From positions 308,342,565 through 308,406,564 of the forward strand of contig NC_133648.1 of the NCBI RefSeq assembly GCF_009905375.1: 64,000 nt of DNA, given 5' to 3'. Shown one piece after another: positions 46,977 to 57,798 of the stretch (position 1 is its first letter; the number at the start of each line of letters is the position of its first letter). The position numbers and the translations under genes were made by a program. The stretch is from Apium graveolens (lineage: Eukaryota > Streptophyta > Magnoliopsida > Apiales > Apiaceae). The notes under the pieces were generated by a model. That model saw only the letters and a program-made list of their open reading frames with translations, made no database searches and was not told the DNA's origin.

Positions 46977-46991
46977 TGGTATCAGAGCTAC
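46977..46991 (+). other. Primer-binding site of gypsy C
   Basis: TTGGTATCAGAGCTAC shows an exact initiator-Met-tRNA primer motif (TGGTATCAGAGC) a few bases after the LTR end. Confidence 0.9.
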
Positions 46992-47173
46992 AAGTTATAA
47001 GTCACTGACACAAGCCTAGGTTGACGGGAATGGGTAGAGGGTTATGATTAGAAGTAAGGAAATAGAAAAAAATAGAACATCGAGAGGATGAGTGCGACGG
47101 TATAACAGGGGTTAGTATAATCCGCGTTGTAGTTCGAGAATCTTATATTGCGATATGATTTCAGATAGCAGCG

Positions 47174-47685
47174 ATGGCCGACTCTTTCATCTTCGTACCA
47201 GCTGATCACTCAGAGCCCTCAGTTGGAGGACCATCTTCGATCCCCGACTTGTTATTCCACCAGTGTTGGCTATTTTACCTCCACCTGTGTTGCAGCCCGT
47301 ACCACTACAGGTTATTCCACCCCCAGGCATGAGGCCACCTATTAGGGGACCCTCACCTGCTGATTCAGGTTTTATTGGTCACTCAGTTACAGGTGTACCT
47401 TTTTAGTTCTCTTCCTATCCTGTCCCATATCATCAGTTCGAGGCTTGTCTTATGGAGCAGCGATTCCTACAGGGTCAGATTCAGGAGCTATTACATATTT
47501 TGCGTACCAGAAAGGTTGGGAGTGGTGAGAGGCGACTTGGAGAGAGACTCCAGGTATTTCAAAGAGCAGTTGTTGTGAGGATTGCTGAGGCTACTCATGA
47601 GGATATCACCCTTAATTTTCTTGTGGAGTGGGCTAAGTGGGTTCCGGAGGAGCTTGAGGAAATTGGAGGACCAGACTTGCCCTGA
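47174..47685 (+). pseudogene. Extra ORF of element C, between primer site and gag
   Basis: An ATG at 47174 opens MADSFIFVPADHSEPSVGG. After a frameshift near 47230 a proline-rich stretch follows (ILPPPVLQPVPLQVIPPPG). One TAG (47404) interrupts this frame; it then continues with a helical C-terminus (EQRFLQGQIQELLHILRTRK, RRLGERLQVFQRAVV, FLVEWAKWVPEELEEIGG) to 47685. No gag motif is present. The design (acidic or proline-rich front, helical back with an Arg/Leu-rich segment, position before gag) parallels the ORFs of families A and B. The function is unknown. Confidence 0.65.
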
Positions 47686-48153
47686 GCTAGAGGCACAAAG
47701 ATGGAGATGCTGATCAGTATTGTTGTGGTTGTTTAGTATGTACAGTAGTGTGTAGTATGTATCAGTAGACTTTTGGGTTGTATTTATAGACTAGATCTGC
47801 TAACTAGTGAGTAGGTTTGTTGGACCCTTTTGCTTTTACTTCCGAAGCGTCTTTACGCTTGTACTACCTAAACCTTTTGATCTATTTATATCAGTACCTT
47901 TTTCCTTTCCAGCATTGTCATTTACATTACTGCACCTGTTTTACTTTACCTTATTTATTGTACCAGTTGTACCCTTGTGATACCATGTACCCTATTCCCT
48001 TAACTATTTTTATTTTGTAAAGAAGCATGCAATTTACTTAGTTCAACTGTTACAACTGTTTTTAAAAAGAGATATTTCTGTTTTACAAAACTTTTCTTTT
48101 ATGCAAAGGATTTGATTTAAAAGCTAAATAAGTTGTTTGATTCTTTACAGAAA
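47686..48153 (+). other. Element C leader between extra ORF and gag
   Basis: T- and C-rich sequence without credible coding. It ends TTCTTTACAG immediately before AAAATG of gag, which would make a good splice acceptor; a spliced gag message is possible but not shown. Confidence 0.45.
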
Positions 48154-49320
48154 ATGCCTCCCAGAAGAAATACCCGCACCAACACCCAGAATGAAGAAAC
48201 CAACAACAACAATAACAACCAAGATGATACTAATCAGAATGCAAACTCAGGACCCATAGACCCAGCAATAGCCCAGATTCTTCAAATCTTGGCTCAACAA
48301 ACAGTTCACCTGACACAACAGCAACAAAGACAAACCAATCCCCATGTAACTTTCAAAACTTTTTAGGCAGTAAACCCACCAGAATTCAAGGGTTCCCTAG
48401 ATCCGATTGAAAGGAATGTTTGGTTAAAGGAAATAGAGAAGTCGTTTGCTTTAGTTAAAGTGAAGGAAGAACAGAAGGTTGAGTTTGCAAGTTATTATTT
48501 GAAGAATAAGGCCACCTATTGGTGGGAGACTGTGAAGACATTGGAAGGTACAGATGTTATTACTTGAGAGGTTTAAGGAATTGTTTTTAGAAAAATATTT
48601 CCCCCAGTTTGTTCAGGATCAGATGGAGCTGAAGTTTTTAGAGTTAAAGCAAGGAAATATGTCGGTAGCTGATTATGAAAGTAAGTTTGAAGAGTTGTCA
48701 AGGTATGTTTCGTCATATGTAGATACTGACAGAAAAAAGGCTAAGAGATTCCAGCAAGGTCTGAAGCCATGGATCAGAAGGAAAGTAGCCATCTTTGAAT
48801 TAAATACCTATGCAGGAGTTGTACAAAAGGCCATGATTGCAGAGATAGAGAGCGAAATGTCACAGAAGGAAAAGGAAAGTAAGAAGAGGAAGTTTGAAGG
48901 GAATGAAGGTCAGTCACAACCAGGGAAGTTTCCAAATTTTAAGAAGAGCAAGTTTCAGCCACGGAGAAATTTTAATTTCAGAAAGCAAAATACAGGCGAC
49001 GGAGGTCAAAGCAACCATCCAGTCAACGTGAATCAGCCAAATCAGTTGAGGCTAACTTTTCCAGATTGTCAGGTATGTGGGAAGAAACATGGAGGAGTCT
49101 GTAATAAGTTGAATGTGATTTGTTTCAAGTGTAATCAGAAAGGGCACTATTGGAGGGAGTGCCGAAATTAGCCAGCGAGAGAGCCAGCAAACAAGGATCA
49201 GCCTATCCGGAATCCAGCGGTTAAGGTTCCAGCTATTGGATTTATATGCTTTAAGTGTGGGAAGCCAGGAACGTAGCCAGGGATTGCAAGACACCAGCCC
49301 CAGTCAGTAATGCATTGAGA
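48154..49320 (+). pseudogene. Element C gag
   Basis: The start ATG (MPPRRNTRTNTQ) is like the MPPKK/MPPRK start of family A gag, and a low-complexity Asn/Gln region follows. Stops occur at 48364, 48566 (in a position where TGG is expected) and 49168. The gag domain is clear (FLELKQGNMSVADYESKF, FQQGLKPWIRR). Knuckles: CQVCGKKHGGVC (short type), CFKCNQKGHYWREC, and a third broken by a small deletion near 49265 (CFKCGK...). Gag packages the RNA into virus-like particles in this family. Confidence 0.9.
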
Positions 49321-49833
49321 ATTATGGGATCTACCCCAGCAGTAAATGAGACTCCAAGGGCTAGAGTTTTTGATATTTCTATGAAGGATGCTATCCAGGA
49401 TACTGATGTCGTGGCAGGTACGCTTAATGTGAATTCTTTATGTGCCAAAGTGTTAATAGATTCGGGAGCAACTCGATCGTTTATTTCTCAAGATTTTTTT
49501 AGTAAGTTAAATTGTTCGGTTGAGTATTTAAATGAAATAATGACTATGGAATTAGCAAATCAAGAACGTATATCTGTTAATCAAGTTTGTGGGAATTGTT
49601 AGATTGAGATTTCTGGTAATAAGTTTTATATAGATTTGATACCATTTAAGCTAGGAGAGTTTGACGTTATCTTAGGGACGGATTGGTTATCTAAGCACGA
49701 TGCCCAGATAGATTGTCGAAATAAGAAGGTAATGGTAAAGACGCCAGACGAGAGGATAGTAACGTTTAAGGGTCAAAAGGAAGCAAAGAAGTTCTTAACA
49801 ATGATTCAAGCTAAAAAGTTACTACGGGAATGA
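49321..49833 (+). pseudogene. Element C protease
   Basis: An aspartic protease with the active-site motif LIDSGATRSFIS near 49453 and the downstream segment FDVILGTDWLSKHDAQIDC. In-frame stops at 49600 and 49831 break it. It follows gag as expected for a gag-pro-pol polyprotein. Confidence 0.88.
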
Positions 49834-49854
49834 TGCGAGCATTTCGTTGCTTAT

Positions 49855-50974
49855 GTGATTAATAGAAGTCAGGAGCCAGCAAAACTTGAAGATATTCCAG
49901 TAGTCAATGAATTTCCAGACGTGTTTCCCGATGAGTTGCCAGGACTTCCTCCAGACAGAGAAATTGAGTTAGCAATTGACTTAGCACCTGGAACGGAACC
50001 AGTATCCAAGGCCCCGTACAGAATGGCACCCGTTGAGATGAAGGAACTAGCAAGGCAATTGCAAGAGTTGTTAAAGAAAGGAGTAATCAGACCCAGTGTA
50101 TCCCCGTGGGGTGTACCGGTACTATTTGTCAAGAAAAGGATGGAAGCATGAGAGTGTGCATTGACTATCGGGATCTCAATAAGCTTACAATTAAGAACAA
50201 GTATCCGTTATCCAGAATTGATGATTTGTTTGACCAATTGAAGGGAGCCAAGTATTTCTCCAAGATCGATTTGAGATCGAGATATCATCAACTAAAGATT
50301 AAGCCAGAGGATATACCAAAGACAGCTTTCAGAACAAGGTATGGACATTATGAATTTTTAGTGATATCTTTTGGATTAACCAATGCCCCGACATCATTCA
50401 TGGACCTGATGAACAGAATTTTCAAGGAATACTTGGACAAGTTTGTTATTGTATTTATAGATGATATTTTGATTTATTCAAAGACAGAAGAGGATCGTGC
50501 AGAACATTTGAGGACAAATTTGGAGGTTTTGAGAAAAAAAAAGTTATACGCTAAATTTTCAAAGTGTGAGTTTTGGTTAAAGGAAGTTCAGTTCTTAGGA
50601 GATATAGTCAGTAATGAAGGGATCAAATTGGACCCAGCGAAGATTGAAGCAATTACAAATTGGGAAAGACCGAGAACACCAACAGAGGTAAGAAGTTTCT
50701 TGGGATTAGTGGGATATTATCGCCGATTTGTTCAAAATTTCTCAAGGATTGCAACACCATTGACGAAGCTTACACGGAAGAATGAAAAGTTTATATGGAA
50801 TGATAAATGTGAAGAAAGTTTTCGGGAATTGAAGCAAAGATTAATTATAGCACCTGTTTTGTCACTTCCAGATGATCAAGGAAATTTCGTAATCTATAGC
50901 AATGCTTCTCATAAAGGACTCGGATGCGTTCTGATGCAACACGATAAGGTTATTGCGTATGCGTCAAGGCAATT
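49855..50974 (+). pseudogene. Element C reverse transcriptase, cut off before RNase H
   Basis: RT is nearly complete: [31 protein letters not shown], then a one-base deletion near 50140 shifts the frame to [15 protein letters not shown]. Further on are [26 protein letters not shown] and the connection domain up to YASRQL. The next bases are LTR sequence of element A2. Comparison with A1 shows that about 300 bases, the core of RNase H, are absent before element C resumes at 62520. Confidence 0.9.
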
Positions 50975-51206
50975 ATTATTATTAAATAATAAGCAGAGTC
51001 ATAATACCTCGAATGAATATTATAAATAATATTCATTAAATCAAATAAACAGAGTCATACATCCTCAAATGAATATCCAATTAATAATCATTAAATAGAA
51101 TAAACAGAGTCATAAGTCCTCGAATGAATATTCAAATAATATTCATTAAATAAAATAAAGTTATCGAATAAACCTTATTCGATCAATAGTTTTGAAAAAT
51201 ATATCC

Positions 51207-51239
<33 letters not shown>

Positions 51240-52656
51240 ATATACTCGGGAACATCGACTCCCGGTTTAGAAATATGTTCACCTTGGGGTCCCCTTTACT
51301 AAGGGTATATGCAATTTACCGCTTATCTCTAGCATGGGTATTATCAACTGAATCAACAGATATATCTATCAAGATTACGAACCAAGCATGCATATATACC
51401 ATATCACATGCTATAATATATCGCAAGAATTTGCTAATTAACCAACATGCATTTATCACAAGACAATGCATATACATATATACATCACAACAACAGTATA
51501 TCGGGTAGAAAACTTGCCTGAGCGACTGGGCTTTATAAATGGCTTGGGACGAGTCTGGTAACCTATAAACAACATATAAGTTGGAATTAAACTAAAGTCA
51601 CTTGTAAATCTATACTTTAACCAAATTAGACTCTAACGCTCGCTTTGCGCTTACTGATTCTCTTAAGTCACTCGAGTACCCTCGGCTCCACCATTTTTAA
51701 TAATTTAACCATTACGAGTTTTAAGGAGATTCCTTCACGAGTGTCTTACCAACTGCCTATTACACTTTACATAAATGTTTCATACTCCAATTAGCCCTTT
51801 TAGGTCTTTAACATATGTTTCAAAGTAAGGCGAGGGGTAATGATTCATTCGCGAAACGTCGTTACTTAAAACGGCCGTTTCTCCTAAACCTATCAGGGAG
51901 TTCTCTGGTCCTAATGTTATGAACAAAAGCAGTCTAAAGTAAATCGGACATTACGACGGCTATGTTTACATGATTTCCCAATTTTATACCATTCCAATTC
52001 AACCACCAATCAATCTCAATTCATTCATACAACCAACATCCATCCACACTACATCATAACAGCCCCAATCAACTCAAAATTAACAATTTATACTTATTCC
52101 TAACTTGAATTTAAACTATACTTAAGTCCTTTAACCAATCAACAAGATTTCAACATCCAATTTACTACAACTCCCTCCCAAACTCTAAACATACAAGCAT
52201 CAAGCTTCTCTTTTACCATAACAATCAAAACCATCCTAATATACAAAGTAAAGTTAGGGTTTGGAGATGTTATACCTTCCTTGAAGTGATGTGAGTGGCT
52301 AGAAATCCTTAAGAAGCCTTGACCTTAACCTTATTACTTGGGTTCCCTTAACCTTTTTCAATACATTATATTCCTTTTATGATCCTCTCTTAAAATCCTT
52401 GAATTTAAATCCTTTTTATCCTGTTACCTTATACTCAATTCTTTCCGTATCTAGTGGATTTCCGGGAAAAATCAAAGTGTTCGGAATTGGATTCTGACGA
52501 TCTTTACATACACTTATATACCATATAGAGTACTAATAAAATCTCAGAATATCAATAACAGAACCCCTATATAGTGTGGCATGAAAAGTTTTCTCATTCA
52601 GCAAATACACTATTCATAAGGGTTACAAAAAGTTCAAAATTTTGGGGGTTATTACA
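50975..52656 (-). repeat. A2 3' LTR, truncated
   Basis: It corresponds to about 60205-62519 of the 5' LTR. Missing are the outer end (equivalent of 58674-60205), about 80 bp near 51890 and about 560 bp near 52320. The palindromic array is present at 50994-51160. The break with element C falls in ATT repeats. Confidence 0.9.
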
Positions 52657-52675
52657 GTCTCCCTTCCTTAAAAGG
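52657..52675 (-). other. A2 polypurine tract
   Basis: On the minus strand AAGGAAGGGAGAC abuts the 3' LTR, with one change from A1. Confidence 0.85.
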
Positions 52676-52689
52676 ATTCCGTCCCGGAA

Positions 52690-55577
52690 TCAAATTGAAA
52701 ACAAATGGGGGTACTTTTCTAGCATTGCGCTCTCTAGTTCCCAAGTTGATTCTTCCATATTATGATTCTGCCATAGCACTCTGACTAGCTTGATCACTTT
52801 GTTCCGAAGCACCTGCTCCTTCTTATCTATAATCCTTACTGGTTTCTCCAGGTAAGTCAGATCTGGTTGCATATCCACATGCTCGTACTCCACTATGTGT
52901 CTGGCATCCCGATGATACTTCCTTAGCATTGACACATGGAACACATTATGAACTTGTTGCAAGTTAGGGGGTAAGGCTAGCTCGTAAGCTAACTTTCCAA
53001 TCCGTCTTAATATCTCAAAAGGTCCAATGTATCTTGGGCTTAGTTTTCCTTTCTTTCCAAATCTCATTAACCCCTTCCAAGGGGATACTTTTAGTAGTAC
53101 TAAGTCCCCTACTCCATACTCCATGTCCATTCGGTCTAGGTCTGCATATTTATTCTGTCTGTCTTGGGCTGCTACCTGCCGTCCTCTAATAAGATCCACT
53201 ATGTCTTTGGTCCTTTGGACCACTTCGGGTCCGAGCATCTTCCGCTCTCCTACTTCAACCCAGTATAAGGGAGATCGACACCTTCTTCCGTACAGGGCCT
53301 CATAAGGCGGCATTTCGATGCTAGCATGGAAGCTATTGTTATAAGAATACTCGATCAACGGCAAGTGATCATCCCAACTTCCTTTAAAGTCTATTGCACA
53401 GACTCTCAACATATCTCTAGTGTCTGGATGGTCCTTTCACTCTGCCCATCCGTCTGGGAATGGTACGCGGTACTCATATTTAACTTGGTCCCCACATATT
53501 CTTGAAAGCTCTTCCAAAATCTGGAGTTGAATCTGGGGTCTCGGTCTGAGACAATGGACGCTGGGACTCCATGTCGCGTCACTATTTCCTTAAGGTAAAT
53601 GTCCACCAGTCTATCGACTGTGTATCTCTCATTGATAGGAATGAAATGAGCTGACTTTGTCAGTCGGTCTATAATTACCCATATGGCGTCATGATTGGCT
53701 TTCATCCTTGGCAAGCCTACAACAAAATCCATCGCTATCTATTCCCATTTCCACTCGAGAATCTCCAAGGGTCGTAAAAGTCCACTGGGTCTCTGGTGCT
53801 CTGCCTTTACTCTTTGGCAAGTCAAACATTTGCTTACCCATTCTGCTACGTCCCTCTTCATGTTGGGCCACCAGTAATATTCCTTCAAATCCCTATACAT
53901 CTTGGTGCTTCCCGGGTGAATGGAATACCTTGAACTATGACTTTCATCCAAAATCTCGTCTTAAAGTTCTTGAACATTCGGAACCCAAATCCTGTAGGAA
54001 TACCTCATTATCCCCTTATTGTCTCTCTCAATATGGATCTCTTCTCCAGTCATTGACTCTCTGCCCTCATTCATCATTCTTTCTTGGCACAATCTAATCT
54101 TTTCTAATAACTCTGGCTACATTGATATCTCAAACAGGTTTTCAGTTCCGGTTCTGGTTACCTTTACTTCTATTTCCATTCTTTCGAAATCCCTGATTAA
54201 TTCCTCCGAAGTCATTATCATTTTGAGCCTTTCCTTCCTACTGAGGGCGTCAGCCACCACATTGGCTTTCCCCGGATGATAGAGAATCTCACAATCATAG
54301 TCTTTGATTAGTTCTAACCATCTCCTCTGGCGCATGTTGAGCTCTTTCTGCGTAAATATGTACTTGAGGCTCTTATGGTCTATGAAAATCTCGCACTTCT
54401 CTCCATACAAGTAGTGCCTCCAAATTTTTAAGGCAAAAACTATTGCCGCTAGCTCAAGGTCATGAGTAGGATATCTAATCTCATATTCCTTCAGTTGTCT
54501 CGACGCATACGCAATCACTTTACCGTGCTGCATAAGCACACACCCTAACCCTTTGTGCGACGCGTCACTATATATCACAAAATCTCCTTTTCCGTCTGGC
54601 AATGCCAACACCGGGGCCGTTACCAACCTTTTCTTTAATTCCTGAAAACTGTTCTCGCATTTCTCCGTCCATTCAAACTTCTCCGTCTTACAAGTAAGTC
54701 GTGTCAAAGGGGCTGCGATCTTCGCAAAGTCTTGTACAAATCTACGATAGTAGCCGGCCAATCCTATAAAACTCCTTACCTCTGTGGGTGTGGTTGGCCT
54801 TTCCCGATTTGAGACCACCTCTATCTTGGAGGGGTCGACCAATACTCCTTCTTTATTGATCACATGTCTTAAAAACTATACTTCATTCCGCCAGAATTCA
54901 CACTTCGAGAATTTGGCATATAACTATTCCTCTCTGAGTATTCCTAGAGCTATCCTCAAATGCTCTGCATGTTCTACCTCAGTCCTTGAGTAGATCAAAA
55001 TATCATCGATAAAAACTATCACACACTTGTCCAAGTACTTCTTAAATACTCTATTCATTAAATCCATGAAAGCTGCTGGGGCGTTGGTTAATCCAAAGGA
55101 CATTACCAAGAACTGATAATGCCCATACCTGGTACGGAACGCTGTCTTGGGAATATCTTCGGGTTTAATCTTTAGTTGGTGATATCCAGTTCTCAGGTCA
55201 ATCTTGGAAAAATAAACAGCATCCTTTAGCTGGTCGAACAGATCGTCTATTCTAGGTAACGGGTACCTGTCCTTTATGGTTAGCTTGTTCAACTCTCGAT
55301 AGTCGATGCACAGCCTCATGCTCCCATCTTTCTTCTTAACAAATAACAATGGTGCTCCCCACGGAGACACACTGGGTCTTATCATACCCTTATCCAAGAG
55401 TTCCTGCAATTGGGTAGCTAATTCCTTCATTTCTAATGGGGTTAACCGGTAAGGTGCTTTTAAAACTGGCGCCGTCCCTGGGGCCAATTCAATAGCAAAT
55501 TTAATCACTCTATCGGGTGGTAATCCCAAAAGGTCTTGTGGGAATACATCTTCAAATTTGTTGACTACCGGAATATC
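52690..55577 (-). pseudogene. A2 pol: RT, RNase H, integrase, chromodomain-like tail
   Basis: Same order as in A1. RT has [15 protein letters not shown] and FIDDILIYS near 55000. RNase H has [11 protein letters not shown] and [16 protein letters not shown]. Integrase has its zinc-binding region (KCLTC), MDFVVGLPR, SDRDPRF and DGQSERT. The tail has [15 protein letters not shown]. Stops at 54924, 54876, 54117 and 53739 (lowest base) each stand where A1 has CAG. One at 53961 replaces a Lys codon, and a one-base deletion near 53408 shifts the integrase frame. Elements of this clade use the tail to recognise heterochromatin marks; that is family knowledge. Confidence 0.93.
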
Positions 55578-57398
55578 TTATAAGTTGGGCACCTCCTTTT
55601 GCGTGTCTACCACATAGGCTAGGTAAGCCTCGTTTCCTTTTCGTAGCATCCTTTTGGCCTGGGCCATAGTCAAAAATTTCTGCGTCTGCCTCTTTCCCCT
55701 AAATATGACTTCTTTCTTTCCTGGAATATTCAACTTAACTTTCTTCCCTTTACAGTCTATCTGAGCATCATTGCTAGATAGCCAGTCCATTCCCAAAATT
55801 ATATCAAATTCCCCTAATTTAAAAGGAATCAGATCAACACTGAAAGATTGTTCCCCTATGCCTAACTCATAGGCGAGGTGAATCAGATTAACAAGAATAA
55901 CTTCATGGTTGGCTATTTCTACTTGTAAGGGCTCTATCAAGGGTTCAGCTTTAAGTCTTAATTTACGTGCAAAGTCCCTTGATATAAAAGATTTAGTTGC
56001 TCCTGAATCAAATAAAACGTTTGCACTGACTGAATTTAGAGAAAGGGTACCTGCTATCACATCTGAATCTTTCATCGCATCCTGGACTGTTATGTTGAAA
56101 GTCCTTGCAGTAGGTGGCTTATTAGAAGCAGCCCTGCTTGCTCCCAAAGCTGCTGGTTTGTTCATTGGGCATTCTCTCTTCCAATGACCCGGGCGTCCAC
56201 ACTGATGACAAGTGGTGGTTGGGCGGGTAATGGGGGTTGGCGAAGTGCACTTGTCCGAATAGTGACCCTCTCGACCACACTTGAAGTAGATTACCGACTT
56301 TCCTTTACACTCCCCAGAATGCATCCTTCCACAAGTGTTACAGGCTGGCAATGGGGGTCGAGACTGGTTGGAATAGGACATTCTTGACTTCTGGCCGCTC
56401 TGGCTCACATTTACACTCATTGGCCGCTTAAACCCAATATCCTTTCCCGGTAGGGACACTGCTCCTCGATTAAATCTAGTTGGGAAGCTCCTTCCTACGG
56501 AACCCCCACCCATGCTCATACTTTTCCTCTTTATTCCCTTCTTCTCTCTTTCCTTCTGCATCTGTTTACTTCCGGCTTCTACAATTGTTGCCTTTTGCAC
56601 CAGAGTAGCATAATCAGTAAGCTCAAGGATTGCCACCCTATTCTGAATCCACGGTTTCAGTCCCTGCTGAAACCTCCTAGCTTTCTTTTCCTCGGTGCTC
56701 ACAAACTCCGGCACAAACCTTGATAACTCAGTAAATTTCGCTTCGTACTCTGCTACAGATAAGTTATTCTGCTTTAGCTCCAAGAACTTGAGCTCCATCT
56801 GGTTTTCCATAAACCTCGGGAAATATTTTCCCAGAAACAACTGACTGAATCTTTCCCAGGTTATAATAGCATCTGTCTCCATGTTTTTCTTGGCCTCCCA
56901 CCAGTAGTTAGCCTCTCCTTTCAGAAGGTAGGTATCAAATACAGTCTTCTGTGCCTCATCGATACTCAGGATCTCAAAGGATTTCTCCATTTCCTTTAAC
57001 CATGCCCTTGCCTCAACTGGGTCGGCTGATCCGTGGAACTCAGGGGGCTTAAGGGACTTAAAAGCCCTGAAAGAGTTTGCCACAGCATTGTTATTTCCTT
57101 GAGGGGGTGGGTTGGGTTGACGTTCCAAGTTCTGCCTTAGTAGTTGCATGAACTGGCCCATGGGATCCATGCCTGGGTTTGGTACTGGTTGCTCAACCTC
57201 AGTTTCTCCTTCTTCAGCCTCTATCTCAAATCCCTCAACATCATATGTTTCCTCCTCCTCTTCATACAGAGAGTCATCCTGTTCAACATAATCCTCATCT
57301 TCCTCTTCACTGTGTTCCTGGTTCCTATCGTCCTGGTTATGGCTTCCCTGGTCCTCAGATCCAGGGTTCGCCCTAGTTCCAATCTTTTTTGGCGGCAT
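55578..57398 (-). CDS. A2 gag-protease, 606 codons open
   Basis: The longest intact gag frame in the window. Residues 1-75 are acidic (SEEEDEDYVEQDDSLYEEEE). The gag domain spans about 110-265 (PPEFHGSADPVEARAWLKEM, EANYWWEAKK, FLELKQNNLSVAEYEAKF). Knuckles: residues 353-364 (CNTCGRMHSGEC, spacing 2-3-3), 371-384 with the first Cys changed to Tyr (YFKCGREGHYSDKC), and 397-410 (CHQCGRPGHWKREC). Protease has LFDSGATKSFIS at about 462-473. The frame stops at 55578-55580, where A1 has a Gln codon, so the natural product is a longer gag-pol polyprotein. The ATG starts MPPKK. Confidence 0.92.
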   Translation of the reverse strand: MPPKKIGTRANPGSEDQGSHNQDDRNQEHSEEEDEDYVEQDDSLYEEEEETYDVEGFEIEAEEGETEVEQPVPNPGMDPMGQFMQLLRQNLERQPNPPPQGNNNAVANSFRAFKSLKPPEFHGSADPVEARAWLKEMEKSFEILSIDEAQKTVFDTYLLKGEANYWWEAKKNMETDAIITWERFSQLFLGKYFPRFMENQMELKFLELKQNNLSVAEYEAKFTELSRFVPEFVSTEEKKARRFQQGLKPWIQNRVAILELTDYATLVQKATIVEAGSKQMQKEREKKGIKRKSMSMGGGSVGRSFPTRFNRGAVSLPGKDIGFKRPMSVNVSQSGQKSRMSYSNQSRPPLPACNTCGRMHSGECKGKSVIYFKCGREGHYSDKCTSPTPITRPTTTCHQCGRPGHWKRECPMNKPAALGASRAASNKPPTARTFNITVQDAMKDSDVIAGTLSLNSVSANVLFDSGATKSFISRDFARKLRLKAEPLIEPLQVEIANHEVILVNLIHLAYELGIGEQSFSVDLIPFKLGEFDIILGMDWLSSNDAQIDCKGKKVKLNIPGKKEVIFRGKRQTQKFLTMAQAKRMLRKGNEAYLAYVVDTQKEVPNL

Positions 57399-57798
57399 GA
57401 TACTGATAAATATTTGGGAAATTCAATGTTAGGTCACAATCATACACCATATTGTGCCTTGCACAGTTCTATAATGGGGAGAATGTATCTCGCAATTCTA
57501 TTATATTATGACAGTTCTAATAAGAAGTGCAGTAATAACAATGATAAAAACAGTGATCTCGTCACTAAGGAACTGAACCGAAAGGAAACAAATGTATACA
57601 TAATGCGAGAAATACATAGTTTGATCTGGTCAAAAGTACAACAGTGCTACAACCATCTGTCCCAAAAGTGATACACAAGAGTCTATCTGTCTAGTCAGAA
57701 AAAGGAATGCTATATGCAAGTCAACTATCCCGGAAAATTAGCTCCTACTAAGGCCTCGACTAACTAGACAACTAGACTATCCCATCGTCGGTCCTGAA
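57399..57798 (-). other. A2 leader between extra ORF and gag
   Basis: Four hundred bases with no credible coding frame, colinear with 34948-35356 of A1. Confidence 0.6.

Noticed and set aside
50994..51160. CRISPR-like array (repeats with spacers)
   Set aside because: Three diverged units in a plant LTR, present in all family copies; tandem duplication, not CRISPR.
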